From Meconema thalassinum (Eukaryota > Arthropoda > Insecta > Orthoptera > Tettigoniidae), in the NCBI GenBank assembly GCA_946902985.2, contig OX336388.2:369879387-369943386 (forward strand): 64,000 nucleotides of DNA. The letters are read 5' to 3'. The position numbers and the translations under genes were made by a program. This document shows positions 31,689 through 43,829 of the stretch, piece after piece. The notes beneath the pieces were generated by a model. It was not told the origin of the DNA. It made no database searches and saw only the letters and a program-made list of their open reading frames with translations. Every line of letters starts with the position of its first letter. Within the stretch, counting starts at the first letter, position 1.

Positions 31689-32075
31689 CACGGCTTCGGT
31701 GGCGTAGTCGGTAGCATGCTGAACTGCTATGCCCAAGATGGTGGGTTCAAACCCGTCTGTAGTCGTCGGAAATTTAAGAGCATTAAAATCCTTCAGTATG
31801 CCTTCCTTCGGAGGGGAAGTAAAGGCAGTGGGTCCATGTCATAGATTTATGGCATGTAAAAGAACTTACCACTGCAATTGGTCGTGTGTAGCAAATGTGT
31901 AGATTATAATTGTCTAGTTCACTACGCTCTATCAAGTTCCAAAGTTCGCCGCTAGAGTTACTGACAGTAGCACCTGGTATCCAAAGTTGGAACTACGAAC
32001 TTTTTGGGAGCCCTCAGGCGTTCAATCAAAAATATGGCCATTGGCTACGATTCATATATAATAACAAATATATAG
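31689..32075 (+). mobile_element. SINE-2b copy
   Basis: Head GGCTTCGGTGGCGTAGTCGG, B-box-like GGGTTCAAACCCGTC, CCTTCCTTCGGAGGGGAAG block, then a 3' half distinct from SINE-2a (CCGCTAGAGTTACTGACAGT, CAATCAAAAATATGGCCATT). The minus copy at 4735-5028 shares this 3' half. Confidence 0.8.
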
Positions 32076-32126
32076 GTATATTTTTAATCACAAGTAGGCC
32101 TAATTTATTCAGGACATTCTCTTGTA

Positions 32127-32558
32127 TTTAAAAATCCCTTAGTATGCCTTCCTTCGGAGGGGAAGTAAAGTCGGCGGTCCCATGTCATAGATTTATGGCA
32201 TGTTAAAGAACCTTCCACTAATAACACCGGTGTGAAGCTAAATTAGGTTATGTTAAACGTTTGACAAACGCTCTTACATTCCAACGTTTGTCGCCAGGAG
32301 GCGACTGTGGTGGCATCTGGTAACCAGGTTCTGAACTAGTAGTCGCTGACGGTGGCGTTTGGCTGCAAAGGTAGGAACTACTTGAATAAATTCAATGTCT
32401 GCAGTCAGCAGTCCTTACTGGAATTGAAAACAGATAACACACTAATATAATCATCAGAATTAACACCGGTTATCAGACAGATTCCACACACACCTAAAGA
32501 ACACGGGGTTACATGACCGCGTTGTCGCAGCCCCTAAACTGAGGACCCAAACAACCTT
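32127..32558 (+). mobile_element. SINE-2a copy, 5' truncated
   Basis: Begins within the body (AAAAATCCCTTAGTATGCCT), with no tRNA-like head, and runs through the full 3' domain to GTTGTCGCAGCCCCTAAACT. Confidence 0.85.
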
Positions 32559-32689
32559 TCTTTTGTATGTCCAAGTAATTGGGATAGTATTGTGCTGACC
32601 GAATGACAATTACAAAATCAATTAACCTGTAGTTTTGAGATGACTGCAGTAATGTGTGTAACTATATAAGGGACAGAAATGAGATAAAT

Positions 32690-32775
32690 GCCCTGGGACT
32701 TCAGATAAGGTACTATCCCGGAGTTTTCCTGGAGAGTGTGGGGAAAAACCGGGGAAAACCACGCCCAGAATATTT
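32690..32775 (-). mobile_element. SINE core fragment (SINE-6 like)
   Basis: GGTACTATCCCGGAGTTTTC, then GTGTGGGGAAAAACCGGGGA and ACCACGCCCAGAAT match the core seen at 59570-59660. Confidence 0.55.
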
Positions 32776-34494
32776 GTTCTGTTTGTTTTTCATGTCCCGT
32801 GTGTAAGGCTTAAGACAGAATTTTGTACTCGTCTGATAGTAAGGATATTCCTCTGTAATTATTGATATCTGCTTTATTCCCCTTTCTATGTAGTGCGTGA
32901 ATTAAGGCGAATTTTTCAGCCTTCAGGGAGTTTCTCCGTAATCCAAGAATTATTAGAACTTTCTGAGCTAAACTTTTACCTGCTAATTTTAACTTCCAGC
33001 GATAATACCATCTTCCTCTGGATCTTTGCTATGTTTAGGTTCATTGATTGTAAGGAATGGGTTGCTCAAATGAGAGATGTTCTTCAAGAGGTTCACAGGT
33101 TAACATGTTTTGGAAGTGATCTGCTATATGTTTACAGTTTCCTTTATTATTTTATGTTCGACGATGTCGAAATGTAAATATTATATGTCAGAAAACTGTG
33201 TCATAATGAGGGTCATTTTAGCACTACTTTTCATTGTGATACAGTTTCTCCAACCAATCAGAGCTCATTCATTGACCAATTAGGTAAGGATAGATTCGCA
33301 CATGCACTCAAAATCCAACATGTCGGACATGAATTACAAGATTTGAAAGTTGACAATGTGTATTGGATCAACCAATGTAGTTACAATCCCACACACAAGG
33401 ACGAAAACGGCACGAAACTTTACGTAACAAGAAAATACTATGAAATATGCATGGAATGTAGGAATCTAGGCCCACGTCCAGAAGTTTGCAACACACTATT
33501 GTACCCTATCCTTTACCGACGTGGAAAGTGTGCACCGTCTGTATTTTTTGCATAAACAAACTGCGGAATATTGCAAAATAAATAGCACTGTGCCTTAATA
33601 TCCGCAACTCCAATATCTACACAGGGCATTACATCTTACGATTTCGCCGAGACATAAACACACGAGAACGACATGGAGGAGGCAAGCGTATGCCATTACA
33701 TCCACGGAAATTATAATCCAGCGCTCTGTTCAGTTAAGGAATTTCTTATGTGAAACTTTTCCGCAAGATGTCATAATTGTTCTATTTGGGATACATTGAT
33801 TTGCTTGCGTTGACATTCTATAAGCATCGAATTTGAAGAAAAACTAGTTGATAATACGATACATTTTAATTATAAAGCGTTTGTAACAGCCTATTTTATG
33901 ACATTTGACCAAAATGACAAACTGCGCTATCTGTTGGTGTTTCAAAGCTTTGAAATTCGTTATTGGGTAGAGAGGAAATGCTGAGCCCACACAATTCTCA
34001 AGAAGAAGGAGGCAACTAACAGAATCTTGACGGATATTTACGAATATTTATGTTAGAACATATAATAATTAACATCGAACATAACAGTCGTATGCAACTC
34101 GCCTATAAGGGTAATTAAGACACTCGTATGGAAATTATGAAACACGCTTCACTCGTTTTATAAACATGCTCGTGTCTTAATTATTGCCATTATAGGCTCG
34201 TTGCATAATGTACTATATTTCCAGAGTTCCATCTGGAAACAAAATAGATGCTTGGTAATAGTTCCTCAGTAAATGATTTGTGAAAATTGCTTCTATTCTT
34301 TTTCATGAAATTTTGGTCTATTTCTGTCAGTCTATTTTGATCATATATGCGTTTCTCAGATGTGAAGGATTTTGGGGCTCCTTAATGGGCTTGGATGAAT
34401 TCATGCCAATTTTGTTCTATTTTATTGGAGCTCAACTTTTGCCAGGGTTGAATACGAAGGTCTCTGGCCTTGTCGCAGGACTCGTTCCACCAAC
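32776..34494. other. no recognisable feature
   Basis: AT-rich stretch. Frames of 70-95 residues at 32893-33177, 33343-33555 and 34280-34567 show no domain, no homopeptide logic and no neighbour support. I would not call any of them a gene. Confidence 0.35.
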
Positions 34495-35195
34495 TTGTTG
34501 TTGTTGTTGTTTGAGTCTTCAGTCTTTGGACGGGTTTGATGCAGCTGTCCATGCCTCCCTGTCCTGAGCTAATCGTTTCATCTCTACATAGCTACCACAC
34601 CCTACATCCGAGGCAATCTGTCTAAAATATTCTAACCTTGGTCCACCCCTACAGTTCTTGTCCTCGACCCTTCCTTCCATAACTAAGCTTGCTATTCCTG
34701 GGTGTCTTAATATGTGTCCTACCAACCTATCTCTTCTCTTCATTAGCAGTCGCCGGAAACATCTCTCCTCTCCCACTAGTCTTAACACCTCTTCGTTTGT
34801 AACCCTATCCACCCATCTGATCTTAATCATTCTCCTGTAACACCACATTTCATACGCTTCAATTCTCCTCTTTTCTGCTGCACCAATAGTCCAAGTTTCA
34901 CTTCCATAGAGTGCCACGCTCCAGACAAAGGCCTTCGAAAATCTAAAAATCTATATTCGATGTGAACTGATTCCTTTTCTGTAGAAATGCTTACCTTGAC
35001 TGAGCTAACCTACTTTTTATATCCTGCTTGTTTCGTCCATCACTGGTTATTTTTCTTCCTAAGTAACAGAAGTCTCCTACTTCCCTTAGTTTTTCACCTG
35101 CCAATTTGATGTCCATAGAGGTTTCTGATTTATTTCGTCTGCATTCCAGTATTTTTGTTTTACATTTATTAATTGTCATCATGAATTCTTTCCAC
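34495..35195 (-). mobile_element. RTE-like LINE fragment: RT C-terminal region with (CAA)n tail
   Basis: On the minus strand, from about 35195: KCKTKILECRRN, then KLREVGDFCYLGRKITSDG. In a second frame (34917-34519) come ALYGSETWTI, EMWCYRRMIKIRWVDRVTNE, RDRLVGHILRHPG and a C terminus rich in basic residues. This is the post-catalytic part of an endonuclease/RT LINE ORF of the type annotated in insects as RTE-like. It ends in a CAACAACAAC tail near 34497-34511. The YADD core is absent (5' truncation), and a frame change lies near 34930-35000. Confidence 0.8.
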
Positions 35196-35417
35196 CAACA
35201 ATGTTTGCGTGATTCTGGGAAGCCCCTACAAGTGTATATTAAAATTCCATATAATTTGAATGATTTTGGTTGGAGATATCTGAAAGGTAATTGCTTGAAT
35301 TTGAAGACATTTTGATCACTTTTTTTGATTTCTGACTGTTCTGAGAGTGGTTCTCTCATGTTGAAACTTTCCTTTGATTAAAAATAAGTGGATTTCGGAG
35401 TCAATGACTCCCATTTT

Positions 35418-36405
35418 TAGCCAATTTTCAATTTTGGAAAAATAATAGGCTTATGAGATCACCTTTTGTCCGTGTGTGTGTGCGTGTGTGTGTGTGTGTG
35501 TGAGGTGTGTGTGTGTGTCCCCCTAATAAATTCTAAACGGCTGGAGCGATTTCAATGAAACATTGTAAGTTCGTAGCACTATTCCGGACGACCTCGACCG
35601 TACTCTCCAAATTTTGTTACGTCTCACCAATCCAACATGGCGGCTGTGCGAAATATGTCACCAGCATTCAATATCTACGAAACTATTCCGGATATCTCCA
35701 TGGAATTTTTCACGTTGATAAAGGGAACTACTAGAAGATTACCTATGTGATTTTTGAACAACTGGTAACTACAAAACCAACATGGCAGCCACGCAAATGT
35801 ACGACTTTTAAATAGACGTTCCTCGCGATTTAACCAACCAAACGCAATAAAACTTGGTACAGTGTATGTTTATACACACTGTAATGCACCGGCATATAAC
35901 TTCGTTCAATTGTTTACATAACCACAAGATGGCGGTTGTGCGAAATATTTCACCGGCATTCTATATCTCTGAAACTATTAGCAGTATCACCCTGAAATTT
36001 CGTACGGAGATAAACGACACTACTGGAATTTCATCTATAAGACTTTCAAAAACCGATTAACTACAAAACGAACATGGCGGCCAAGCGAATTTGAAAATTT
36101 TAAATAGATCTTTCTCGCGATTTAATGTTCCAAACGCAACGAAATCTGGTGCAGGAAATGTTTATACACATTGTAATGCACTGGTATCTAATTAAGTTTA
36201 ATTGTTTACATAACCTCATGATGGCGGCTGTGCGAATTTTAAAATTATGTTTTTATTTCTTGGTCGTAATCATGCGATCGAAGTGAAAGTTTGAATAATG
36301 AACCTACGCAATAATTTTCCTTTAATGGTACATGACTCTATGGCCTATGCTTTAACAATCCAACATGGTGACCATCCGAAATATTTAGACGGGTCTGAAT
36401 ATTGA
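35418..36405 (+). repeat. dispersed family A, copy 2 (left part)
   Basis: Hairpin TAGCCAATTTTC ... ATAATAGGCTTA at 35418-35452, (GT)n at 35470-35518, then the same ordered blocks as 8558-9540, including CCAACATGGCGGCTGTGCG and AACTTGGTACAGTGTATG. It breaks at 36405 within the TTTAGACGGGTCTGAATAT block and resumes at about 40195. Confidence 0.85.
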
Positions 36406-39400
36406 ACCCGCTGAGCTAAGGTTCATGTGATATTTTTCACGACACCACATTTATGATGGGATGTACTACCTTTGAACACACCCAGAAAGCTACGAGAAGC
36501 GGAGAGCTTATACTATTATCTTTGAAGTAGCGGAGAATCGCACTTTTGACTTTGGTGAAGTCTGCTAATTATTTATCTGAGGTCTTATTAATCAATTTTA
36601 TCTTTCTACGAGACTCAGAATATTCCATTTCGTCATTCAGTATTATTGAAACATTTTGGAGAATGTATTTTCACTTTAAGGTATGGTAATATCATTGCAG
36701 ATACGCAAATAGGAATGTAAGTAGTCGCTCAATGACTCAGTTTTGATGACTTGCTTCCACGAGGAACGCACACTACGTCTGGAGAATCCGCCCTGTGTAG
36801 GCGTGTAATTATATCCGTCGCATTAGACGTGGCATACAGTCCGCTTTTCAGCGTGGAAATCATTATCGAGTGCCATCGAGCACAATTAATCACTGTTGTT
36901 GATGTGCAGTGATCAACACGAATTGTGTATTGAATTATTTGGCAAGTATTGTGAAATTTACGACATTACTGTAGCACCACATTTTTACACCCACGTGTTT
37001 GTGGAGGGCCGAGAGCCTGGTGCGGAAATATACAGATAAATGTGATATTATTACTTTAAACAAGTGTGATTATAAAAGTACATTATACACAAATTGCTAC
37101 GGTGAATTTATCCGTAATAAAACGACGCCCATTTCACGGATGCCACGTGATAGAAAAAGTAGCGTCTGTACACGTGTGAAACCGCAGAACAGCGCATGGC
37201 CATTTATCATTTACATCTGCAAAGTGTAGAGGCCGTGTTACCAGTTATATTTAAAGCCTGTGATATCTACGACGAATACTGTAATTTTCAAGTGATAATA
37301 ATGAACTACTACAAGTCTTATTCTACCGCCCACGTGGTCAACTTTTTCAACACCATGTTCGAGGCCGAGACCATGGGCTAATACCATTATGGTATGAGGG
37401 AGATGTCTCGGATGGGACCAGCTTGATTATGGAACCTCTAGAACATCGAACGAGAAGGAAGGAACCGAGGATGCCTTTCCTAGGCATGTCCAGTCCATTC
37501 ACGAGGTCAACTACAGGTACAGACCGAACCCTGGTCTTTGGGAGAACCAAGATGGAAGTTCTGATGAGGACGATGCCAATCCTGGAAGCCAGAGGTGCTT
37601 TTGTTCAACCCTTGTCGTTAGACAGAGAGCTAAGTGTGGACTCCTTCATATCGTGAGTTTTGTACACCCTTCCTTGTTCTAGTTTCTGGTGGTATAGTTA
37701 GATTAGTGTAGTTTGTGAACCAACTGAACTTAGTGACAGCCATTTCATAGGTAGGGAATGTAAATTAGTCTAATTAGATGTAATTTATTTGCAGTGATTG
37801 TGAGTCACCCTTGGGTCTGACATTTTGGTCAACCCTGGTGCAGCTTGATGGACGTCGTGGAACGCCAATTTCTGTCTATTGCTAAACGTGACTGTAGTAA
37901 TTTTGAGGCTACTTTGTTTAACCCTATCTGGGGTGATTTTCCAAGTCTTTGCAGACTTTAGTTATGGCAATCTGAGGCCATGATTATATTTCTTTAACTG
38001 CACTTTTTGCAGCCAGTCTATGTTACACCCCTGACTTCGTTAGAGTAGTCGTATCATTTGGGTAATCGACTGTAATTACCAGTTTTGTAACTGCATTATA
38101 TTTTATTAGAGATGAGCTCAGAAGCCATCCAGGTCAAGTGTAGACCTTATAAGTAATAGGGAGGTTTCGTTGTTGTCTAGCATCGAACCCTGTTCCCAAC
38201 GTATCAATAAGCAGATCCAGCAGAGAGTGGAGTTTGCGTATTATTATTTTGTTAGTGTCAAGTGTGATGACACGTGTTTATTTGATGTTTGATACAAGTA
38301 ACAGAACTAATGAAGAGTATTTTATCTTTGAGAGCAGAGAGCTCCAGCAGTGAGTGACATTGCTACCATTTACACGTCTTTGACATGAAATACAGAGTTA
38401 TATGATTGTATTCAGATTTATAGCGTGCTTTTTATGCACATATTCTTCGAGGTTTATAACCTATGGTAAAGGTATTATTATGAGGCCAGTTGTACAGTTA
38501 TTATCTTGCTTAAATTGCCGGCCTAGTTAGTGTGTTGTGTCATTCAGCGCAGGAATCTTGTAGCCTGCGGCGACACGAACAGGTTTTGTGAATTCTACCC
38601 AGCGCCCGTGTGAGAGCGCATGCTTCTAAGTGAGACAGACTGATGTTAACATAGGACAGAATGCTTTTAGCATTCACTTTCCCTTTCATTGCAGTTATAG
38701 CTTATGGAACCCAGTGTCCATTCTTGTATCTGATCATATGTTCTGTAGATTGTCATTTGTTAGTTAAACGCTGTTGCGTGTACCGTTGTTTTGACGAGTA
38801 CAGTTATTATCAATAAATGATAAATTATGTCAGGTTTCTATAGTACGTTGTAGGCTAGCCCCGCTAGGGAGGTTTTTCATGTATGATGGTATTGTGTGTA
38901 CCATGACCGGGACTGTTCCCGTTGACCAGATATTTAGGGAGGGTAACTGATTGTGTCCAGGCCCATCCCAGAGTTATTGAACGCGAGCTGTGCGCCGCTG
39001 GTAACTTGTGTTATTGTGTGTCCGAGTTGTCATTGCTCGTTGATTGTATTCCGACTTTTGAGTCGAGGCTTTTTGGCAGAGATGATCTCAGGGAGACGCT
39101 CCGTGCCCAGGCTTCTCAGTATTATTCGCCATAAACCAACGATAACCTAAACCGACATCTTAATAATAAAACGCATAATTTTGGTAAACAAAAGCTAACT
39201 AACGAATCCTTTCTGCTTAACCTTGTTCATTTGCATTTGGAACCTGCTAACATAGCCGTGCTAATGAAGGTATTTCCTGGAGGAAATGACTTGAGGACAG
39301 CTGACACTTCTTTTGTTGCGACTGAAGCTTGCTCGAACCCTTGAGTTCGTAGCTGGTGGAGCGTAGGCCATACGATGTCAGACGTAGTCTTCACTACGCA

Positions 39401-40194
39401 GTCGTCACGGTAATTACACATTAGATTACTATGGCTTACAGACAGTAAACCAAGGTGTAGGCAGGCATTTGAATAAAACTGTGGTCTCTTATTTATTTAC
39501 TTAATGATGTAAAAGAGTATGAATCCTCTATGTTACCCTTTTGTGTGCTGATCAGCACTTAGTTCCTAAGAATGACTTAGATGTTTTTTTATGGCTGATC
39601 ACTTAGCTTTGAATGTAACTGTTTGATGTTACGGACGTCACCGCCGTAAATTTTGTTGTTAATTGATAGGACTTAGCTAGATGAATTAACATTAAATGTA
39701 AATGTGGAGATGGTATCATCCTAACTTAGATTTGAATTGCTACCCTGTTAAATGTAAATTCTGATATTAGCTTGATCTTGTAACTTGACCTAGGGATTTG
39801 CGTCGTACCATTTTCCTAGTGTTGCTGTTGTTGCTTTATTATTGTGAGACAGATCTTTCGTGAGGGTTTACTGTAACTTCTCAGGTAGGGACCTGCTCTT
39901 TATTTTTGATTGTTTATTAGCTTGCGGATTTGCCGATAGAAACCCTCCGAACTAGGCTAGGGGTTTGTAAAATTTACAATAAATTTTCACGGTGTTTTAC
40001 ATAAGTCTGGATGTTTTTTTTCTCAGTCTAGCTTTTAAGGTGAACCTTTCCTTAGGCAGTCTATGACCTTCGTCACCATGTACCACGATCCCCGTGGACT
40101 ACAGTTTCTCGTGCCGCTTTGGCCTATTTGGAAGTTCACCTGATCCTCCCGGCAGTTAGGGAAGTCATTGCGGTTGTTGGCTATCCTGGCAGCT
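36406..40194. mobile_element. 3.8-kb insertion of unknown type interrupting family A
   Basis: Family A stops at ...GACGGGTCTGAATAT and continues at GACGGGCTCAATATCTACGA (40198), matching consecutive sequence near 9525-9545 of the other copy. The interrupting DNA has no RT, integrase or transposase frame. It has a few AATAAA-type signals (for example about 38810, 39165, 39978) and no long terminal repeats that I can see. A TG-start candidate (TGTGATATTTTTCACGACAC near 36427) might suggest an unusually long solo LTR, but that is speculation. The frames at 36999-37229, 37423-37656 and 38922-39134 have no recognisable domain. Confidence 0.6.
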
Positions 40195-40710
40195 CCTCTG
40201 ACGGGCTCAATATCTACGAATCTATTATAGCAATCAAACTGATTTTGTTTATGTTCATAGGGAATATGAACCTAAGATCACCTATAGGACTTGAAATAAC
40301 CTGGTGTTCACAAATCCAACATGGTCGTTTCTCGCAATCTAACCATCCGAGTGCAGTGAAACGTGGTACAGTAAATCCTTATACGAAAGTTAAACAACTG
40401 GCATCTAATTGATTTCAATTGTTTCCAATACCACAAGGTGGCAGCTGTGCGAAATTTTAAAATCTCCTTGTTACTTCTTGTGTCCTAATCATGCGATTGA
40501 AGTTATGAATGCTACACGTACACAATAATTTTCATGTAACAGTACATAACTCTAGGACCTACATATATAAAATCCAACATGGCGACCATCCGAAATATTT
40601 AGTCGGTTCTCAATATCTACGAATGTATTACAGCAATCAAACTGAAATTTTGTATGTTGATAGTGACAGTTAACATAGGCTCTAAGTAGAATAGAACTAC
40701 TTGGTTTTTT
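40195..40710 (+). repeat. dispersed family A, copy 2 (right part)
   Basis: Continues the block order of 9530-10070: AATATCTACGAATCTATTAT, CTTATACGAAAGTTAA, CCAACATGGCGACCATCCGA, and ends near AGAATAGAACTACTTGG. Confidence 0.8.
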
Positions 40711-41005
40711 TTTGATATTCGCAATTGTTTTCTGGTTAATTTTAGAAATAGCCGCATGGTCTCTTTGAAATTCTCCTAAATGCAAATTTGGTGATTTACA
40801 AGTTGTTTACTTTTGGCGATGGGTCAAGAAATGGGTGATATCAATTTAAGCTCAAAATTCTCGACAAAGCATATTAATCTTTCTCCATTTTTGATGGTTC
40901 TATTGTGAGCTGCGTAAAGCCCTACAATGGTTGTAAATTTATTTTATTTGCCAATTTGTGCATTGATGTCTTCTAGCTGAATTTTAACACGATGTTTGGG
41001 ATTTT

Positions 41006-41175
41006 TAGCCTAATTTCGACTTTTGCAAAAAATTAAACTAGACCCTACACGGGCCAAAAATTGTCAATCTGTTTGTGTACGTGTGTGAGCTTAAATCAAA
41101 TTACGACTAAACTAATCATCTGATCTCTACCAAAGTTTATAACAATATACCTTCATGTCATGTAACTTGAGATCG
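41006..41175 (+). repeat. family B-type terminal hairpin with short remnant
   Basis: TAGCCTAATTTCGAC ... TTAAACTAGACC, then CTACACGGGCCAAAAATTGT and a fragment of the 290-bp unit (TTAAATCAAATTACGACTAA). Most of the element is deleted. Confidence 0.65.
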
Positions 41176-41489
41176 CTGTTCAGCCTTGATTGCTTTCCCG
41201 CATGGTTGGAAGAACAGAACGCCCCCATGAGAAGTAAAATTATCTTCAAATTCTGCAACAGACGATACATTTTAGTTGTTTTTATTTTAGGCTTCGTAAA
41301 ACTGCTTTACACTTCACAGTGCCAGAAATGAACTGCATGTGAGTGACACTGGTTCCAGATAGCTGGGGGAGAGGGGAGGTCTAGCACGTGGTGCAATATG
41401 GCTATGGACAAGGAAAACCTCGGCTTCCACAGTGAGTGACACGGGGCGTCAAGTTACGAATAACACAGTTGCAAGCTGGCATACGCTCT

Positions 41490-42018
41490 GCATGGTTGGT
41501 TGGTTGTTTGGTTCTTAGGTTTAGGGGCTGCGACAACGCGGTCATGTAGCCCGGTGTACTTTGGGTTTGTGTAGAATCTGTCTGATAACCGGTGTTAATT
41601 GTGATGACTGTATTAGTGTGTGTTATCTGATTTTTAATTTAAGTACTGCAACTTAGAATTTTTCAAATAGTTCCTACTTTTGCCGCCAAGCGCCACCGTC
41701 AACGACTACTATGCCAAGTTCAGAACTTAGCTACTAGACGCCACCGCAGTCGGCTCTTGGCAACGAACGTAGAAAACTAAGAGCGTTGTTTACATTCTTA
41801 ACCTATCCAATTTAGCTTCTCATAGGTGCAATTAGTGGAAGATTCTTTAACATGCCATAAATCTATGACATGGGACTGCTGGCTTTACTTCCCCTCCGAA
41901 GGAATGCATACTGAGGATTCTTAACGCTCTTAAAAAATCCGACGGCTTCGGCCAGGTTTGAACCCGCTATCTTGGGCATAAAACTCAGCATGCTACCGAC
42001 TACGCCACCGAAGCTGCC
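41490..42018 (-). mobile_element. SINE-2a, full length, minus strand
   Basis: Complement of 472-1001. The 3' domain is at the left (GGCTGCGACAACGCGGTCAT) and the tRNA-like head at the right (CATGCTACCGACTACGCCAC, B-box complement GGTTTGAACCC). The frame at 41863-42057 is its shadow. Confidence 0.88.
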
Positions 42019-42379
42019 TGTCAGGTTCTTCCCCATTGAAGTAACACAGAACGACAATGCAATAAACTGAAAGATCCAGCATACTGATTTTAAAGAAATG
42101 TAAATATTATGTCTTTTGATGTGCTAATAAATGTAAAGCAGGAATTTATGTGTTTATAGAAAAAATGCTTAAAATATGTATTTACATAAACAAATATTTC
42201 TTTACCTAAAAATCTGAGCTCTATTTATAACTACTCACTCGTTATAATATTAAGCATATAATTTTAGTGTGTATTTGCAATCAAAAATATTATATATACT
42301 TATAACACCACATATTTCAACACTCGACTACAACGATTAAAATTCGTTGATCTTGATCGGTGGTAGAGACTGCTTTTGT

Positions 42380-42665
42380 TGTTGATGATTCCTTAGGGGC
42401 ATTGCGGCATCATGGTCATGTAGCACCGTGTACTTGGATGTGTGTAGAAGTTGTCTGATAACCTGTGGCACTGTGATGTCTGTATTAGTGTGTGTAGCCT
42501 ACTTTTATACTAGGAAAGGTTTGGGTAGAAAGCTGTTGTTTTTATTGTTTCATTTGAGAGACTTGGACATCATGATCATTTAGCCCTGTGTACTTGGGTG
42601 AGTGTTGAATTATGTCTGATAATCTGTGTTATTATGATGGCTGTATTAGTGTGTGTTTTTATAAT
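42380..42665 (-). mobile_element. two tandem SINE 3'-domain fragments
   Basis: Two copies (42380-42505 and 42550-42665) of CATGATCATTTAGCCCTGTG-like sequence, GTACTTGG and CTGTATTAGTGTGTG, the minus form of the shared 3' domain, without heads. Confidence 0.65.
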
Positions 42666-42689
42666 TCAGGCGAGGATTCAATCAATCAA

Positions 42690-42830
42690 CGTATAATATA
42701 GCACGTTATATTTCAACAAGCTACTACTACCAACATTCAATCATACTCCTTGAAAAGGACAAAGAGTTATAACAATATCCATGCATTTCAGAGAAAGTAT
42801 GCTATATGTTGTTTACTTAACATCCTGTTT
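42690..42830 (+). repeat. family B tail fragment
   Basis: ATTTCAACAAGCTACTACTA, CTCCTTGAAAAGGACAAAGA and GAGAAAGTATGCTATATG match the end of the family B array (21895-22015). Confidence 0.75.
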
Positions 42831-43185
42831 GCTGTAGTCTCTTCTGGCAGTTCTCAGAATTCTTCAACTTATTCTGTGTTTGTCTTTATAGTCCTAGTTG
42901 TTTGTAAATGCGTGTGCATTAATGTATAGACTATATTTCCTGATTTTATTGTGAGTAGGGAAGTTCTTTCAGAAGGAGAAGTAAAGTTGAGTATTGCATT
43001 TGTGATATTTGTTCTGACTACAAATCCAGTACCGAATTGTAATGGTGCGTTAAAAGAGATAGATGACTGGTTTATTTTTGTAGATCCTATAATTTCCTAA
43101 TTCAAAGTGATTGACATTACTGTATCTAGTTTCCTGAAGAGCTAAATTTGGATGTTAAATTTGTCCAATACATCTGTTAGTTGCT

Positions 43186-43186
<1 letters not shown>

Positions 43187-43219
<33 letters not shown>
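43187..43219 (+). repeat. (ATT)n microsatellite
   Basis: Pure ATT run. A second pure run is at 43361-43394, about 150 bp away. Confidence 0.95.
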
Positions 43220-43222
<3 letters not shown>

Positions 43223-43358
43223 ACTGTATATGAAATTAATTAAGAAATATAAAAACATAACCATCGGACTCCTTGCGAGCCAAATGCACTGATGACAGCA
43301 CTGGATCTCAAGATGTTGAGAGCAAGCCACTGAAGGGACAAAACCTTACGTACTATAC

Positions 43359-43392
<34 letters not shown>

Positions 43393-43439
43393 GTGTGTTG
43401 TCTCAATACAGCACGGTGCCATTTCTTGATCTAAGAACT

Positions 43440-43797
43440 ATTGTTGTTGTTTCTTTATGGATATTGCGTCATCGTGGTGATCTATCCCCGTGTTCTTGTG
43501 TGTGCATAGAAGTTGTCTGATAGCTTGTGTTTCTGTCATTTCTGTATTAGTGTGTGTACTCGTAAGTTATGGGCCATCCTGGCTATTGCCAGGAGTAGAA
43601 ATGAGAAACCACGGAATTCCATTTCCAGGAGGACTGAGTTAGGAACCGAACCCACCTCTTCTCAGTTTTGTCTCACGAGACTGAGTGTACCCCATTTCAG
43701 CCCTCGGAACAGATTTAAATTTCTTGGCGGAGCCAGAAATTGAAGCTGAGACTCCAAGGTGACAGCCTAGAATGCTAAGCTCTAAGGAGATGTTCTA
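43440..43797 (-). mobile_element. SINE-3, full length, minus strand
   Basis: The 3' domain (TGTATTAGTGTGTGTACTCG) leads to CCAGGAGTAGAAATGAGAAA, GAACCGAACCCACC, TCACGAGACTGAGTGTACCC and a head complement ending CTAAGCTCTAAGGAGA. The frame at 43513-43743 is its shadow. Confidence 0.75.
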
Positions 43798-43829
43798 AAT
43801 AGAGAAAAAACAAGAAGTTCCGTGACGAA

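Noticed and set aside
32893..33555. Possible small secreted or hypothetical proteins
   Set aside because: No signal peptide with supporting context, no splice-supported extension and no domain; AT-rich intergenic sequence explains them.
36999..39134. Short frames in the 3.8-kb insertion as possible genes
   Set aside because: 60-77 codons, no domains, no consistent codon signature and overlapping frames.
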